Assembly (NCBI RefSeq): GCF_002920535.1
Contig: NZ_PQSS01000029.1
Location: 21,688-85,687, forward strand
Length of the DNA: 64,000 nt
Origin: Streptomyces sp. Ru71
Lineage (GTDB): Bacteria; Actinomycetota; Actinomycetes; Streptomycetales; Streptomycetaceae
Direction of reading: 5' to 3'
A program made the translations under genes and the position numbers. The notes under the pieces were generated by a model. That model did not search any database, was not told the origin of the DNA, and was given only the letters and a program-made list of their open reading frames with translations. Positions 8,598-17,287 of this stretch are shown here, in pieces (position 1 is the first letter of the stretch; the number at the start of each line of letters is the position of its first letter).

Positions 8598-9518
8598 CTA
8601 CTCCGGCAGGGAGTCGAACGCCTTCACCAGCTTCCGCTGGTAGTCACTGATCTGGTAGTACGCCCCGAGCTTGTAGTACTCCTTCTCCGACGACAGGGCG
8701 AGACCGTAGACGAGGGCCCGCTGCTCACCGACGTACGCGTACGGAGCGGTGGTGGCGTAGTCCCACATCTGGCCGGCCTCCGGCTCCGACTTGGTCGGGG
8801 TCGTGGAGGCATCGGTGGTGATCACCGCGAAGCAGATCCGCTCGATCCTGGAGGAGTCCCAGCTCAGCGTCGGGTAGACGGCGAAGGACCGCTTGGCGAA
8901 GTCCAGCCCCTGCTCGGTGGCCTCCTTCAGGCCCATCTCGCGGAGCATCGACTGGACGAGCTCCGACTCCATCGGCTCGCCGTCGGTGAGGTCGCAGTAC
9001 AGGTTCAGCTCACGGCGCTTGTAGTCGACCGAGACGCCCGTGACCTTGTCCAGACCGTAGCGGGTGAACAGCTCGGCGTTCTCGGCCGCGGAGCGCGGCA
9101 TGGACGGCAGGTCGACGAGCTTGTCCAGCTCGCGCAGGTCGTCGGAGGGGAAGGCCACGTAGGCCTTCTTGAAGCCCTCGGCGACATCGACGTCGATGCC
9201 GTACATGCCGATCGGGAACCGCTCCTGGAAGTCGGAGACGACCGAGCCGGCGGGGTGGTCGGTGGGCTCGATCAGCCCCTTGGACAGCGCGAAGGAGTAC
9301 GGGTCGGTGTGACCGGAGGGAACCGTCATGCTGAGGTCGAGGCCGCCGGAGCGGCTGGCGCTGGCCGTCATGGAGAAGACGATCACGGCGTCGTCCAGCA
9401 GGTCCTGATGTCCGGTCAGGACGGGGAGCACCTTGTCACCCGCGCAGGAAGTGCCGGCCAGGGCGGCCGCCTTCTCCACGGCCGCGTACACACGGTCGAC
9501 TTCAGTGGCTTCGGACAT
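8598..9518 (-). CDS. NphB/CloQ-type (ABBA) aromatic prenyltransferase
   Basis: This is a soluble, PT-barrel prenyltransferase of 306 residues, almost the same length as NphB (307). It is recognisably similar to NphB along its length, for example MSEATEVDRVYAAVEKAA, AENAELFTRYGLDKV, KRSFAVYPTLSW, APYAYVGE and EEYYKLGAYYQISDYQRKLVKAFDSL (broken across the C-terminus). ATG 9518 has GGAGG upstream. The upstream in-frame ATG at 9530 is part of that ribosome site. Relatives (NphB, Fnq26, Fur7) attach a geranyl or related chain to hydroxynaphthalene rings without a DDxxD motif. It very probably prenylates the THN-derived ring here. No phenazine-specific prenyltransferase is visible in the window. 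Confidence 0.95.
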   Translation of the reverse strand: MSEATEVDRVYAAVEKAAALAGTSCAGDKVLPVLTGHQDLLDDAVIVFSMTASASRSGGLDLSMTVPSGHTDPYSFALSKGLIEPTDHPAGSVVSDFQERFPIGMYGIDVDVAEGFKKAYVAFPSDDLRELDKLVDLPSMPRSAAENAELFTRYGLDKVTGVSVDYKRRELNLYCDLTDGEPMESELVQSMLREMGLKEATEQGLDFAKRSFAVYPTLSWDSSRIERICFAVITTDASTTPTKSEPEAGQMWDYATTAPYAYVGEQRALVYGLALSSEKEYYKLGAYYQISDYQRKLVKAFDSLPE

Positions 9519-9635
9519 TGGTTCCTCCATACCTCGAACGCTTCCTGACGCTGCTGGACCTGATGTGTCGCCGGCCGGGCCGGCACCGCCGGACGGCCCC
9601 GGCCCGGCTCCCCTCGCAGTGACCTGGACGCCGGG

Positions 9636-11273
9636 TCATGCCACTCCCTGGGACAGCGGCGCCGCACCCAGGAAGCGGGAGCGGACGTGGCCGAAGGCGA
9701 GCAGCACGGGAGCGTCGGTCAGGACGGGGACGTGGTACGGGAAGGGGCGCGGGCCGACCATGTCCGGCGGTCCGCTGTAGCCGCCGTCGGTGTTCTGGTT
9801 CTCGACCAGCCAGGACAGCGCACGCCCGATCGCGCGGGCTTCGTTCCCGCAGCACAGCGTGATCAGCCCGTAGGCGGTGCTGATGGCGTCGCTGGGATCG
9901 CCGGGCTGCATCCCCCAGCCGCCGTCGGAGTTCTGCGTGGCGCACACCGAGCGCTCCATGCGCTGGGCCACTTCGGCGATACGGCGGTCGTCCGCGGACG
10001 CGGTGCCCACGGCCAGCCGCGCACGGAACATCGCGTGCAGCCGGCTGCGGCTCCACCCCGGCTCGTAACCGCCGTCGGCCAGCTGGCTCTCGGCGAGGTA
10101 GGCCAGCGCCCGCTCCCGGGCGGCCAGGGTGTCGGCGTGCGGCGCGAGCGCGTTGACCGCCGCGGCCGTCATGCACGGCTCGGAGCGGGCGCCGGCGACG
10201 TACGTGGGGAATCCGCCGTCGTCGCCCTGCAGGGCGAGCAGCGCGTCCACGCCGCGCCGTACGGCGCCGCGGTAGGCGACCGGATCGGTCTCGTGCACGA
10301 ACTCCAGCGCGGTGGCGGTGCAGTCGACGTCGTTCAGTGCCACGCCGGGGGACATGGACCAGCCGCCGGTGAGCGGCACACCGCGCGAGAGGGAAGGCAG
10401 CGGGGCGCCGCCCTGGTGGCGCACCAGCGCGTCCGCCATCGTGCGCAGCAGCTGCGACGGCGCACCGGTGGCCGCCAGGCCGATGGCGGCGGGCGCGGTG
10501 CACCAGTGGTGCATCTCCGCGATGAACGGGAACCCACCGTCCTCGCGCTGGTGCTGCAGCACGGTCCGGATGCCGCTGCGCACGGTCGCTTCCTGCCCGG
10601 GGACACCGGCCAACGCGTGCAGCGTCAGCAGGTGCATCAGGACATAGCCCTCCCACACCGTGGTCCCGGGGTTCGTGGCCGTCAGCGTGGCCAGCGCGGC
10701 ATCCGTGGCCGGGTTGTCCACCTTCGTCGCGGAGGCGAGGATCAGCGTCACCGCGGCCTGCTGGACGACGTTCCAGGAATGCGTGGGGTCGTTGGGCGCC
10801 ACCTCGTCGGGCGCGGGGGCGACATCGGCCGGCAGGGGACAGCCGAGCACCGACAGGACGGCGTAGAGCATCTTGCGGCGGCGGGCGGAGATGAACTCCG
10901 GGGCGCTGCCGAGGACGGCGTCCGTCAGCTTCTCGATGAGGTCGGTGTCACGGGCGGGGGCCCACACGTCCGCGGTGGCCACGGCGAGCGTGGCGAGGAC
11001 ACGGTCGAACTCCTGCGGGGAGTCGAGCCGTGCCTGCAGATAGGCGAGCACCCGGTCCCGGGCCGGTGAGGCCGTGCCGGTGCGGGTCATGAGGGTGAGC
11101 GCGAGCGCCGACTCCAGCACCCGGCTGCGGCATTCGTCGCGTATCAAGCCGTCGGCATCGACCCTGCTGCTGACATTGTCGCGCAGTCGCGATATGGCCT
11201 GGTGCGCGTGGGCCGGATCGACGTCGGCCGGCCACGGCAACGGGGCTGGACGCGATGCATTCAGTGGTCTCAT
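9636..11273 (-). CDS. Class II terpene-cyclase-like protein (QW repeats, DVDC motif)
   Basis: This 545-residue protein belongs to the prenyltransferase/squalene-hopene cyclase repeat superfamily. Five QW-type motifs are visible near residues 242 (QREDGGF), 349 (QGDDGGF), 397 (QLADGGY), 447 (QNSDGGW) and 493 (QNTDGGY). At residues 315-318 it has DVDC followed by TA, where class II cyclases have DxDDTA, so the last Asp is replaced by Cys while the middle (proton-donating) Asp is kept. ATG 11273 has AAAGGAG 6 nt upstream. The protein is shorter than squalene-hopene cyclases (about 630). It is encoded behind the prenyltransferase on the same strand and divergent from a flavin hydroxylase. Its likely role is proton-initiated cyclisation or hydroalkoxylation of the prenyl side chain. 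Confidence 0.85.
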   Translation of the reverse strand: MRPLNASRPAPLPWPADVDPAHAHQAISRLRDNVSSRVDADGLIRDECRSRVLESALALTLMTRTGTASPARDRVLAYLQARLDSPQEFDRVLATLAVATADVWAPARDTDLIEKLTDAVLGSAPEFISARRRKMLYAVLSVLGCPLPADVAPAPDEVAPNDPTHSWNVVQQAAVTLILASATKVDNPATDAALATLTATNPGTTVWEGYVLMHLLTLHALAGVPGQEATVRSGIRTVLQHQREDGGFPFIAEMHHWCTAPAAIGLAATGAPSQLLRTMADALVRHQGGAPLPSLSRGVPLTGGWSMSPGVALNDVDCTATALEFVHETDPVAYRGAVRRGVDALLALQGDDGGFPTYVAGARSEPCMTAAAVNALAPHADTLAARERALAYLAESQLADGGYEPGWSRSRLHAMFRARLAVGTASADDRRIAEVAQRMERSVCATQNSDGGWGMQPGDPSDAISTAYGLITLCCGNEARAIGRALSWLVENQNTDGGYSGPPDMVGPRPFPYHVPVLTDAPVLLAFGHVRSRFLGAAPLSQGVA

Positions 11274-11671
11274 GCCGTGCTCCTTTGACATGTCGAATTG
11301 CGGTTCCCCCGACCGGGGCCACGGCAGAACGCAGTTACGGTTTGCAGCCAAGAGTCGGTCAGTGAACTTGGCTGGCGCTGTTCCGCGACTTGGCGCCTGC
11401 TTGGCAGCGGGCCGCTCTCGCGCCACAGGGCACGGAAAAGGGACGGCACCAACCCGGCACCAAGCCGGGCAATAGCGCGGGCCAATCAGGCCGGATCAGG
11501 ATGGGCGCGCGGCATCGGCCGAAGAATTCCCGTCCCCGGCGGCGCCAGAGCCGCATCCCGGGACGGCCGGTCGGCCGAGCCGCCTTCCCGGTCTCCGCCC
11601 GCCGGCGACCGGGGTCGTTCGTGATCGTCTGATGCCCTGCATGTGGGCCCTCACCTTATGGAAGGCCGAAT
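11274..11671. other. Divergent promoter region, cyclase and flavin hydroxylase
   Basis: This 398-bp spacer lies between two divergent genes and must hold both promoters. I found no copy of the 23-bp-spaced element in it. The several TTGGC words near 11370-11405 are not regular enough to call an operator. Confidence 0.4.
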
Positions 11672-13447
11672 ATGGAGGAAACCGAGGTTCCGGTTCTGAT
11701 CGTGGGCGGCGGTGGCTGCGGCCTGTCCGCCTCCGTCTTCCTTTCGGACCACGGTGTGGGGCACATGCTCGTGGAACGCCACGAGGACACGTCGATCCTG
11801 CCCAAGGCGCATTACATCAACCAGCGCACGATGGAGATCTTCCGTCAGCACGGCATCTACGACGCCGTGACCGAACGCGCCTCGACCACCGAGCGGTTCG
11901 GCCGGGTGCGCTGGCAGACCACGCTGACCGGCGACGGACCGCTGGACGTGAAGGTGATCCACGAGATGGACGCCTTCGGCGGTGGCGCGCTCACCGACAT
12001 CTACGCGGCGGACGGCCCCGTACTGCCCGTCAAGCTGCCGCAGCTGCGGCTGGAGCCGATCCTGCGCCGGCAGGCCGAGCAGCGCAATCCCGGCCGGGTG
12101 CTGTTCTCCCACGAACTGGTCTCCTTCGCCGAGGAGGGCGACCGGGTCGTCGCCGAGGTCCGTGACCGCGACAGCGGCCGGGTCACCCGGGTCACCGCGC
12201 GGTACGTCATCGCCGCCGACGGGGGCCGCACGCTCGGCCCCGAGCTCGGCGTGCAGATGCAGGGCGTGTTCAACATGGCCGACGTCACCACCGCGTACTT
12301 CTCTGCGGACCTGTCGAAGTGGTGGCACGAGGGCACCCTCATCACCTGGTTCGTCAACCCCTACCGCCCCGACCTGAACAGCGCCCTGCTGGAGATGGGG
12401 CCGACCTGGGGCCGCGGCTGCGAGGAGTGGGGGCTGACCTTCTCCCTGGGCGACGTGGACCGCTCCGACGACGAGGCGATCGCCGACCGGATGCGCGAGG
12501 TGCTGGGCCTGCCCGGCCTGGACCTGACGGTGCACAAGGTGTCGCACTGGACCGTCGAGGGGGTGCTCGCCGACCGCTACCGGGCCGGCCGGGTGCTCAT
12601 CGTCGGCGACGCCGCCCACCGCCAGCCGCCCACCACCGGGCTCGGCCTGAACGGCGGCATCCAGGACGTGCACAACCTCGCCTGGAAGCTGGCCGCGGTG
12701 CTCTCCGGCCGCGCCGACGACCGCCTGCTCGACAGCTACGAGGCCGAGCGGCGGGCCGTCGGCAAGCGCAACGTCGAGTGGGGCCTGACCAGTTGGTTCC
12801 ACCACCGGGTCATGACGGAGGCCGCGCTCGGCCTCGGCCCGCACATCCCGCCGCAGCGCCGCTCCTCGGCCTTCGAGACCTTCTTCGACCCCTCCCCGGT
12901 CGGCGCGGTCACGCGTGCCCGGGCGGCGGAGTTCTTCGGCACCCACCGCGCCGAGTGCCAGGCCCACGACCTGGAGATCGGCTTCGCCTACGAGGAGGGC
13001 GCGCTCGTCCCCGACGGCAGCGAGCCGCCGGTCCGCGCGCCCATGGGAGACGCCTACCAGCCCACCACCCGCCCCGGGCACCGGCTGCCGCACGCGTGGA
13101 TCGAGCGGGACGGGCAGCGCCTGTCCACCCACGACCTGGTCGGCAAAACGACCGGCTTCGCGCTGATCACCGGCCCCGCGGGGACCGGCTGGGCCGAGGC
13201 CGCCGAGCAGGTCGCCGAGAAGTTCTCCGTCCCCGTCACCGTGGCCACGATCGGGGCCGGGGCGCCGTACGCCGACCCCGACGGCGGCTGGGCGGCCGTG
13301 CGGGAGATCGCCGACGACGGGGCCGTCCTGGTGCGCCCCGACCACCACGTCGCATGGCGCTCCCGGGGCGCGGCCGAGGACCCGGCGCAGGTGCTGGCGG
13401 AGGCGATGGCGCGGGTCCTGGGCCACGCAGCCGGCGAACGGCCCTAG
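11672..13447 (+). CDS. Group A flavin monooxygenase (aromatic hydroxylase)
   Basis: This 591-residue FAD-dependent hydroxylase is of the PHBH/TfdB type. It has a dinucleotide-binding motif (VGGGGCGLS, residues 11-19), the DG motif (IAADGGRT, about residue 185) and the GD motif (RVLIVGDAAHRQPPTTGLGLNGG, in its central part). A thioredoxin-like C-terminal domain typical of the phenol hydroxylase branch follows. ATG 11672 has GGAAGG upstream. Such enzymes use NAD(P)H and oxygen to hydroxylate phenols or quinones. In this setting it probably oxidises the naphthalene ring before or after prenylation. A quinone epoxidation or a tailoring step on phenazine cannot be excluded. Confidence 0.9.
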   Translation: MEETEVPVLIVGGGGCGLSASVFLSDHGVGHMLVERHEDTSILPKAHYINQRTMEIFRQHGIYDAVTERASTTERFGRVRWQTTLTGDGPLDVKVIHEMDAFGGGALTDIYAADGPVLPVKLPQLRLEPILRRQAEQRNPGRVLFSHELVSFAEEGDRVVAEVRDRDSGRVTRVTARYVIAADGGRTLGPELGVQMQGVFNMADVTTAYFSADLSKWWHEGTLITWFVNPYRPDLNSALLEMGPTWGRGCEEWGLTFSLGDVDRSDDEAIADRMREVLGLPGLDLTVHKVSHWTVEGVLADRYRAGRVLIVGDAAHRQPPTTGLGLNGGIQDVHNLAWKLAAVLSGRADDRLLDSYEAERRAVGKRNVEWGLTSWFHHRVMTEAALGLGPHIPPQRRSSAFETFFDPSPVGAVTRARAAEFFGTHRAECQAHDLEIGFAYEEGALVPDGSEPPVRAPMGDAYQPTTRPGHRLPHAWIERDGQRLSTHDLVGKTTGFALITGPAGTGWAEAAEQVAEKFSVPVTVATIGAGAPYADPDGGWAAVREIADDGAVLVRPDHHVAWRSRGAAEDPAQVLAEAMARVLGHAAGERP

Positions 13448-13717
13448 CGGCACCGTCCCTGGACATACCGAACGTGCGGTGAGTCCCCGCTTCCGCCACC
13501 CCCGGCGGACGGGGCGCTGCCCGGCGGCCCATGATTCGAGCCGCTCCGTTCCGGACTTCCCTTGGCTCTTTGGCTTCGCTGCTCTGTGCGGTACATAAGC
13601 GGAAGCCAAGCCTCAGCCTGCGCTTTCTCCTGGCCGGAGCGGGGGTCGAACAACAGTGGACGAATCATGGGATTGGCCGGATAGCGCTGCTGCACTCGCG
13701 TGCCGACTGCCCGGTAA

Positions 13718-13746
13718 TTGACGAACCGACTGTGCTGTTTTTTTAT
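13718..13746 (+). promoter_or_regulatory. Probable promoter of SARP 2
   Basis: TTGACG (13718-13723) is followed after 17 nt by TTTTAT (13741-13746), inside an unusually T-rich run for this GC-rich DNA. It lies about 95 bp before the chosen start of the second SARP. It looks like a housekeeping-type promoter. Confidence 0.5.
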
Positions 13747-13839
13747 CTGTGGTGTCCAAGTGTCAATAGAGCAGCAGGCAACCGGCGGCGGCACGAGCCG
13801 CCGAACCCCGGTCACTTGCTTGAACTCACGGGGGAGAAC

Positions 13840-14670
13840 GTGGACATCCAAGTGCTGGGCACGCTGGCGGTGCGCGAGAACGGCGTGTCGATCGTGCCGA
13901 CGGCGCCCAAACCGAGGCAGGTGCTGGCCCTGCTCGCCCTGCACGCCGACCAGGTGGTCCCGGTGACCGTGCTGGTGGAGGAGCTGTGGGGCAGCAAGCC
14001 GCCGCGCAGCGCCCGCACCACGCTGCAGACGTATGTGCTGCAGTTGCGCGAGCTGATCGCCGAGGCGCTCAGCCATGGCGAGGACGCGCGGGCCACGCCC
14101 AAGGACGTCCTGGCCACGGTCCCCGGCGGCTACCGGCTCAGGACGCGGGAGGGCAGCGTCGACTTCCGGGAGTTCGAGCTGCGCGCGGGCGCCGGTTACC
14201 GGGCCATGGACGCCAAGGACTACCGCGGCGCGGCCCGCCGGCTGGCCGACGCGCTCTCGCTGTGGACCGGGCCCGCGCTCACCGACGTCCAGGGCGGCAT
14301 CCGGATCGACATGGAGGCCAGGCGGCTGGAGGAGGCGCGGCTGTCCGTGCTGGACCAGCGCATCGAGGCCGACCTCAGGCTGGGCCGCCACCGCGAGCTG
14401 CTGCCGGAGCTGACGGTGCTGGTCAACCAGTACCGGATGCACGAGAGCCTGTACGGGCAGTTCATGCTGGCCCTGCACCGCTCGGGCCGGCGCGGCGAGG
14501 CCCTCGACGTCTACCAGCGGCTGCGCAAGACCCTCGTCTCCGAGCTGGGTCTGGAGCCGTCCGCCGCGCTGAGCCGGCTGCAGCGCTCGATCCGCATGGC
14601 GCACCCCGAGACGCCGTCGGAGGCGGCGTCGAACACCGCGGGGCGCCGCCTGCTCGGCCGCACGGCCTGA
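13840..14670 (+). CDS. SARP-family transcriptional activator, short form
   Basis: This is a compact SARP activator of about 276 residues, the normal length for the short class. GTG 13840 gives VDIQVLGTLAVREN, the usual SARP start, with GGGGAG just upstream (spacing 3, a little short). The frame stays open 309 bp further up, but that stretch lacks good starts and codon bias. An OmpR-like winged helix (KPRQVLALLALHADQVV, TTLQTYVLQLRELI) is followed by a bacterial transcriptional activation domain (LALHRSGRRGEALDVYQRLRKTL, GLEPSAALSRLQ). It contains no extra N-terminal coiled coil, unlike the SARP at 1.4 kb. It is likely to activate the cluster, whose type III PKS operon starts about 900 bp downstream. 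Confidence 0.9.
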   Translation: MDIQVLGTLAVRENGVSIVPTAPKPRQVLALLALHADQVVPVTVLVEELWGSKPPRSARTTLQTYVLQLRELIAEALSHGEDARATPKDVLATVPGGYRLRTREGSVDFREFELRAGAGYRAMDAKDYRGAARRLADALSLWTGPALTDVQGGIRIDMEARRLEEARLSVLDQRIEADLRLGRHRELLPELTVLVNQYRMHESLYGQFMLALHRSGRRGEALDVYQRLRKTLVSELGLEPSAALSRLQRSIRMAHPETPSEAASNTAGRRLLGRTA

Positions 14671-14892
14671 CGCCGGCCCATTCGCACGCCGGCCCATTCG
14701 CACGCCGGGCCCGTTCGTCGGCGGGATCGATTCCCTCGGTTCGGCCGCGAGCGGGGCGGCAGCCTTTCTGCACGGGCGCGCGAGGCGGGCTGCGGCCATT
14801 CTCCAGTGGTATTCCAGGTGCGCTTTTCGTGAATTGCGGACGCCGCCGCGGACGGCTGTTCCCCGGCGGGAAGGTGCTGTTACCTTCCGGCC

Positions 14893-15093
14893 ATGGCGAC
14901 GGAATCGAACAGCTCGACCGTCCATCGCGACGAGGACCCCCTCATCACCGGGCTGCTGGCCCGTCTGGCACCGCAGGGAAGGTGCGACTTCCTGCCCGAC
15001 CTTCCGGGGCGGGAACTGCTGTCGTTGCTGAGCCGCTATCACCGGCGCCCGACCCGGGTGGGTTTCCCGGAACCGGTCGCCGAACGGAACTGA
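14893..15093 (+). CDS. Small hypothetical protein
   Basis: This is a possible 66-residue protein starting MATESNSSTVHRDEDPL. Third codon positions are nearly all G or C across the frame, as expected for a real Streptomyces gene. No strong ribosome site is seen. The central part (LITGLLARLAPQGR, LPGRELLSLLSRYHRRP) is amphipathic. There are no recognisable domains. It lies alone in the 940-bp space between SARP 2 and the type III PKS. It may be a small regulatory protein or a non-coding coincidence. Confidence 0.4.
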   Translation: MATESNSSTVHRDEDPLITGLLARLAPQGRCDFLPDLPGRELLSLLSRYHRRPTRVGFPEPVAERN

Positions 15094-15180
15094 GACTCCC
15101 CGGATTTCGCCTCGGCGCGTGACGGCGGGCCCGCCGCGCCCGGCCGTCGCGCTCGACGCCGCCTGGAAGCCCGCTGGACT

Positions 15181-15280
15181 GTGAGCTGGGTCACCCGGCG
15201 ACGTCTTGGCGCCGGGACCCCGCACGTGTCACGATTCCCCCACACCTCCGCTGCCCGAAAACAGCTGCACGGCAGCGGAT
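15181..15280 (+). promoter_or_regulatory. Conserved cluster promoter element, copy B (upstream of type III PKS)
   Basis: This copy has GTG-N6-GTCACC at 15181-15195, CTTGGCG at 15205, GTCACGATTCC at 15228 and CTGCCCGAAAAC at 15251, with starts 23 and 23 bp apart as in copies A, C and D. It lies about 340 bp upstream of the PKS start. The space between the element and the PKS has no gene I can support. Confidence 0.8.
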
Positions 15281-15612
15281 CGAGTGTCGTATACGCCGGT
15301 CCGTACAGGCGAGACCGAGCCCCCTGCGATCCACGGCAGCCGGCTGCATTCCCCCGCAGCTGAAGTCCCTTCCCTGGAAGGACAGGCGCAGCCCGCCGTC
15401 GGCGCCCCCTGACCGGCCGCCCTCACCACCACGCCTGCCCGGTCCGGGTCGAACGCGGATGTACCCGCCCGTCTCCTCAGCGACGGGCGCCTCCAGGCCA
15501 CCGTGAAGAACTCGTCGACAACCGCACCGAGTCAGACGGGCGATCGGCCTGCCATCGGCTCAGCGTCCCACGCCCTTGCAGTCGAGACTCCGAAAAGAAG
15601 TGGATTCCAGAT

Positions 15613-16680
15613 ATGCCGAGGCTTTGCAAGCCGGCGATGAGCGCGCCGGAACACATCATCACCGTGGAAGAAACCCTGGAATTTGCCCAGCAGGCGCACG
15701 CCGGCAAGCCGCAGCTCCCCTTGGCGCTTCGTCTGATCCGCAACACGGGCGTGCAGAAGCGGCACATCGTGCAGCCCATCGAGCAGACGCTCCGGCACCC
15801 GGGCTTCGAGGAGCGCAACCGCATCTACGAGGTCGAGTCGAAGAAGCGCACCCCCGAGGTCATCGAGCAGGCCCTGGCCAACGCCGAGCTGACGGCGCGT
15901 GACATCGACGCGATCATCTATGTGTCGTGCACCGGCTTCCTGATGCCGTCGCTGACGGCCTGGCTGATCAACAAGCTGGGCTTCCGCTCCGACACCCGGC
16001 AGATCCCCATCGCCCAGCTGGGCTGCGCGGCCGGCGGCGCGGCGATCAACCGCGCCCACGACTTCTGCATGGCCCACCCCGGCAGCAACGTGCTGATCGT
16101 CTCCTGCGAGCTGTGCTCGCTGTGCTACCAGCCCACCGCGGACGACATCGGCTCCCTGCTGTCCGACGGCCTGTTCGGTGACGCCGTCGCCGCCGCCGTC
16201 GTACGCGGCAACGGCGGCACCGGCATCGAGCTGGAGCGCAACGCCTCCTACCTCATCCCGGACACCGAGGAGTGGATCTCCTACGCCGTCAAGGACACCG
16301 GCTTCCACTTCCAGCTGGACCGCCGCGTGCCCGGCACGATGGAGCCGCTCGCACCGGTGCTGCGCGAGCTGGCCAAGGACCACAGCTGGGACGCCGGCAA
16401 GCTCGACTTCTACATCATCCACGCCGGCGGCCCGCGCATCCTGGACGACCTCGCCAAGTTCCTGGAGGTCGACCGGGACGTCTTCCGGCACAGCTGGTCG
16501 ACCCTGACCGAGTACGGCAACATCGCCAGCGCCGTCGTGCTCGAAGCCGCCCGCAGGCTGATGGAGGAGGAGACCCCGCAGCCCGGCGCCACCGGCCTCA
16601 TCGCGGGCTTCGGTCCCGGCATCACCGCGGAGATGGCCCTGGGCACCTGGGCCGACGGGTCCGCGCAGCCCGTCGACTGA
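15613..16680 (+). CDS. Type III polyketide synthase (RppA-like THN synthase)
   Basis: This 355-residue chalcone-synthase-fold enzyme probably makes 1,3,6,8-tetrahydroxynaphthalene from five malonyl-CoA. The catalytic Cys is Cys138 in LGCAAGGAA. Cys106 in YVSCTGF matches the residue known from RppA. The His (FYIIHAGGPR) and Asn (EYGNIAS) of the triad are present. ATG 15613 gives MPRLCKPAMSAPEHIIT, which lines up with RppA-type N-termini, although the ribosome site is weak. It heads a row of genes (cupin, aminotransferase, methyltransferase) and has conserved element B upstream. It provides the aromatic core of the naphthoquinone pathway. Confidence 0.95.
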   Translation: MPRLCKPAMSAPEHIITVEETLEFAQQAHAGKPQLPLALRLIRNTGVQKRHIVQPIEQTLRHPGFEERNRIYEVESKKRTPEVIEQALANAELTARDIDAIIYVSCTGFLMPSLTAWLINKLGFRSDTRQIPIAQLGCAAGGAAINRAHDFCMAHPGSNVLIVSCELCSLCYQPTADDIGSLLSDGLFGDAVAAAVVRGNGGTGIELERNASYLIPDTEEWISYAVKDTGFHFQLDRRVPGTMEPLAPVLRELAKDHSWDAGKLDFYIIHAGGPRILDDLAKFLEVDRDVFRHSWSTLTEYGNIASAVVLEAARRLMEEETPQPGATGLIAGFGPGITAEMALGTWADGSAQPVD

Positions 16681-16712
16681 GCCCGCCGCCCGGACACAAG
16701 GAAGCGAACCAT

Positions 16713-17282
16713 ATGACTGACCTCATCCTTCCGCCGGGTGCGGGGCGCAAGCTGGTCACCCCGGCGCAGGAGGTGACCTTCAAGGCCACCAAGGAGATGG
16801 GCTCCTCCGTGTCGATCTTCGAGGTGATCGTGCCGCCCGGATTCGACGTCGGGGCACATGTGCACGGCGACGCCCAGGAGTTCTTCTACGTCCTCGACGG
16901 CGAGCTGGACGTGCTGTGCTTCGAGCCGACCGAGCGCACCGGGGACAGCTGGCACAACTGGGTGTCCGCCCAGGGCGACCGGGTCGTCCGCGCGGGCGAG
17001 GGCAGCTGCATGTTCGTGCCGCCCGGCACCCCGCACGCGTTCCGCAACGCCACGGACAAGCCGGTGAAGATGCTCTTCGAGTGCTTCCCGTCGCCCGTCC
17101 ACGAGGACTACTTCGAGGAGATCGCGGAGATCTGGTCGCGCGGCACCGGGGTGGACCCCGCGGCCGTGGAGGACATGCGCAAGCGGTACGACGTCACCCA
17201 GCTGACCCCGCTGCGCTACGAACCGCCGTCGGCCGACGCGATCCACCGACAGCACACGCACGAGCAGCGGAGTGGGAGGTGA
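16713..17282 (+). CDS. Cupin, MomA-like quinone-forming oxygenase
   Basis: This single-domain cupin of 189 residues has metal-binding motif 1 (GAHVHGDAQEFFYVLDGEL) and motif 2 (PPGTPHAFRN). ATG 16713 has AAGGAAG upstream. It follows the type III PKS directly. MomA-type cupins oxidise tetrahydroxynaphthalene to flaviolin, and momA-like genes sit next to THN synthase genes in related prenylated-naphthoquinone clusters. I therefore infer that it forms the quinone or supports oxidative amination of THN by the neighbouring aminotransferase. Its stop overlaps the region of the next ribosome site, so translation of the two genes is probably coupled. Confidence 0.85.
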   Translation: MTDLILPPGAGRKLVTPAQEVTFKATKEMGSSVSIFEVIVPPGFDVGAHVHGDAQEFFYVLDGELDVLCFEPTERTGDSWHNWVSAQGDRVVRAGEGSCMFVPPGTPHAFRNATDKPVKMLFECFPSPVHEDYFEEIAEIWSRGTGVDPAAVEDMRKRYDVTQLTPLRYEPPSADAIHRQHTHEQRSGR

Positions 17283-17287
17283 CCGAG

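Noticed and set aside
11298..11632. Small genes in the divergent spacer at 11.3-11.6 kb
   Set aside because: The frames are Arg/Pro/Gly-rich shadows without ribosome sites.
13531..13839. A longer N-terminus for SARP 2
   Set aside because: The upstream in-frame sequence is AT-richer, contains the likely promoter and lacks codon bias. The SARP fold starts normally at 13840.
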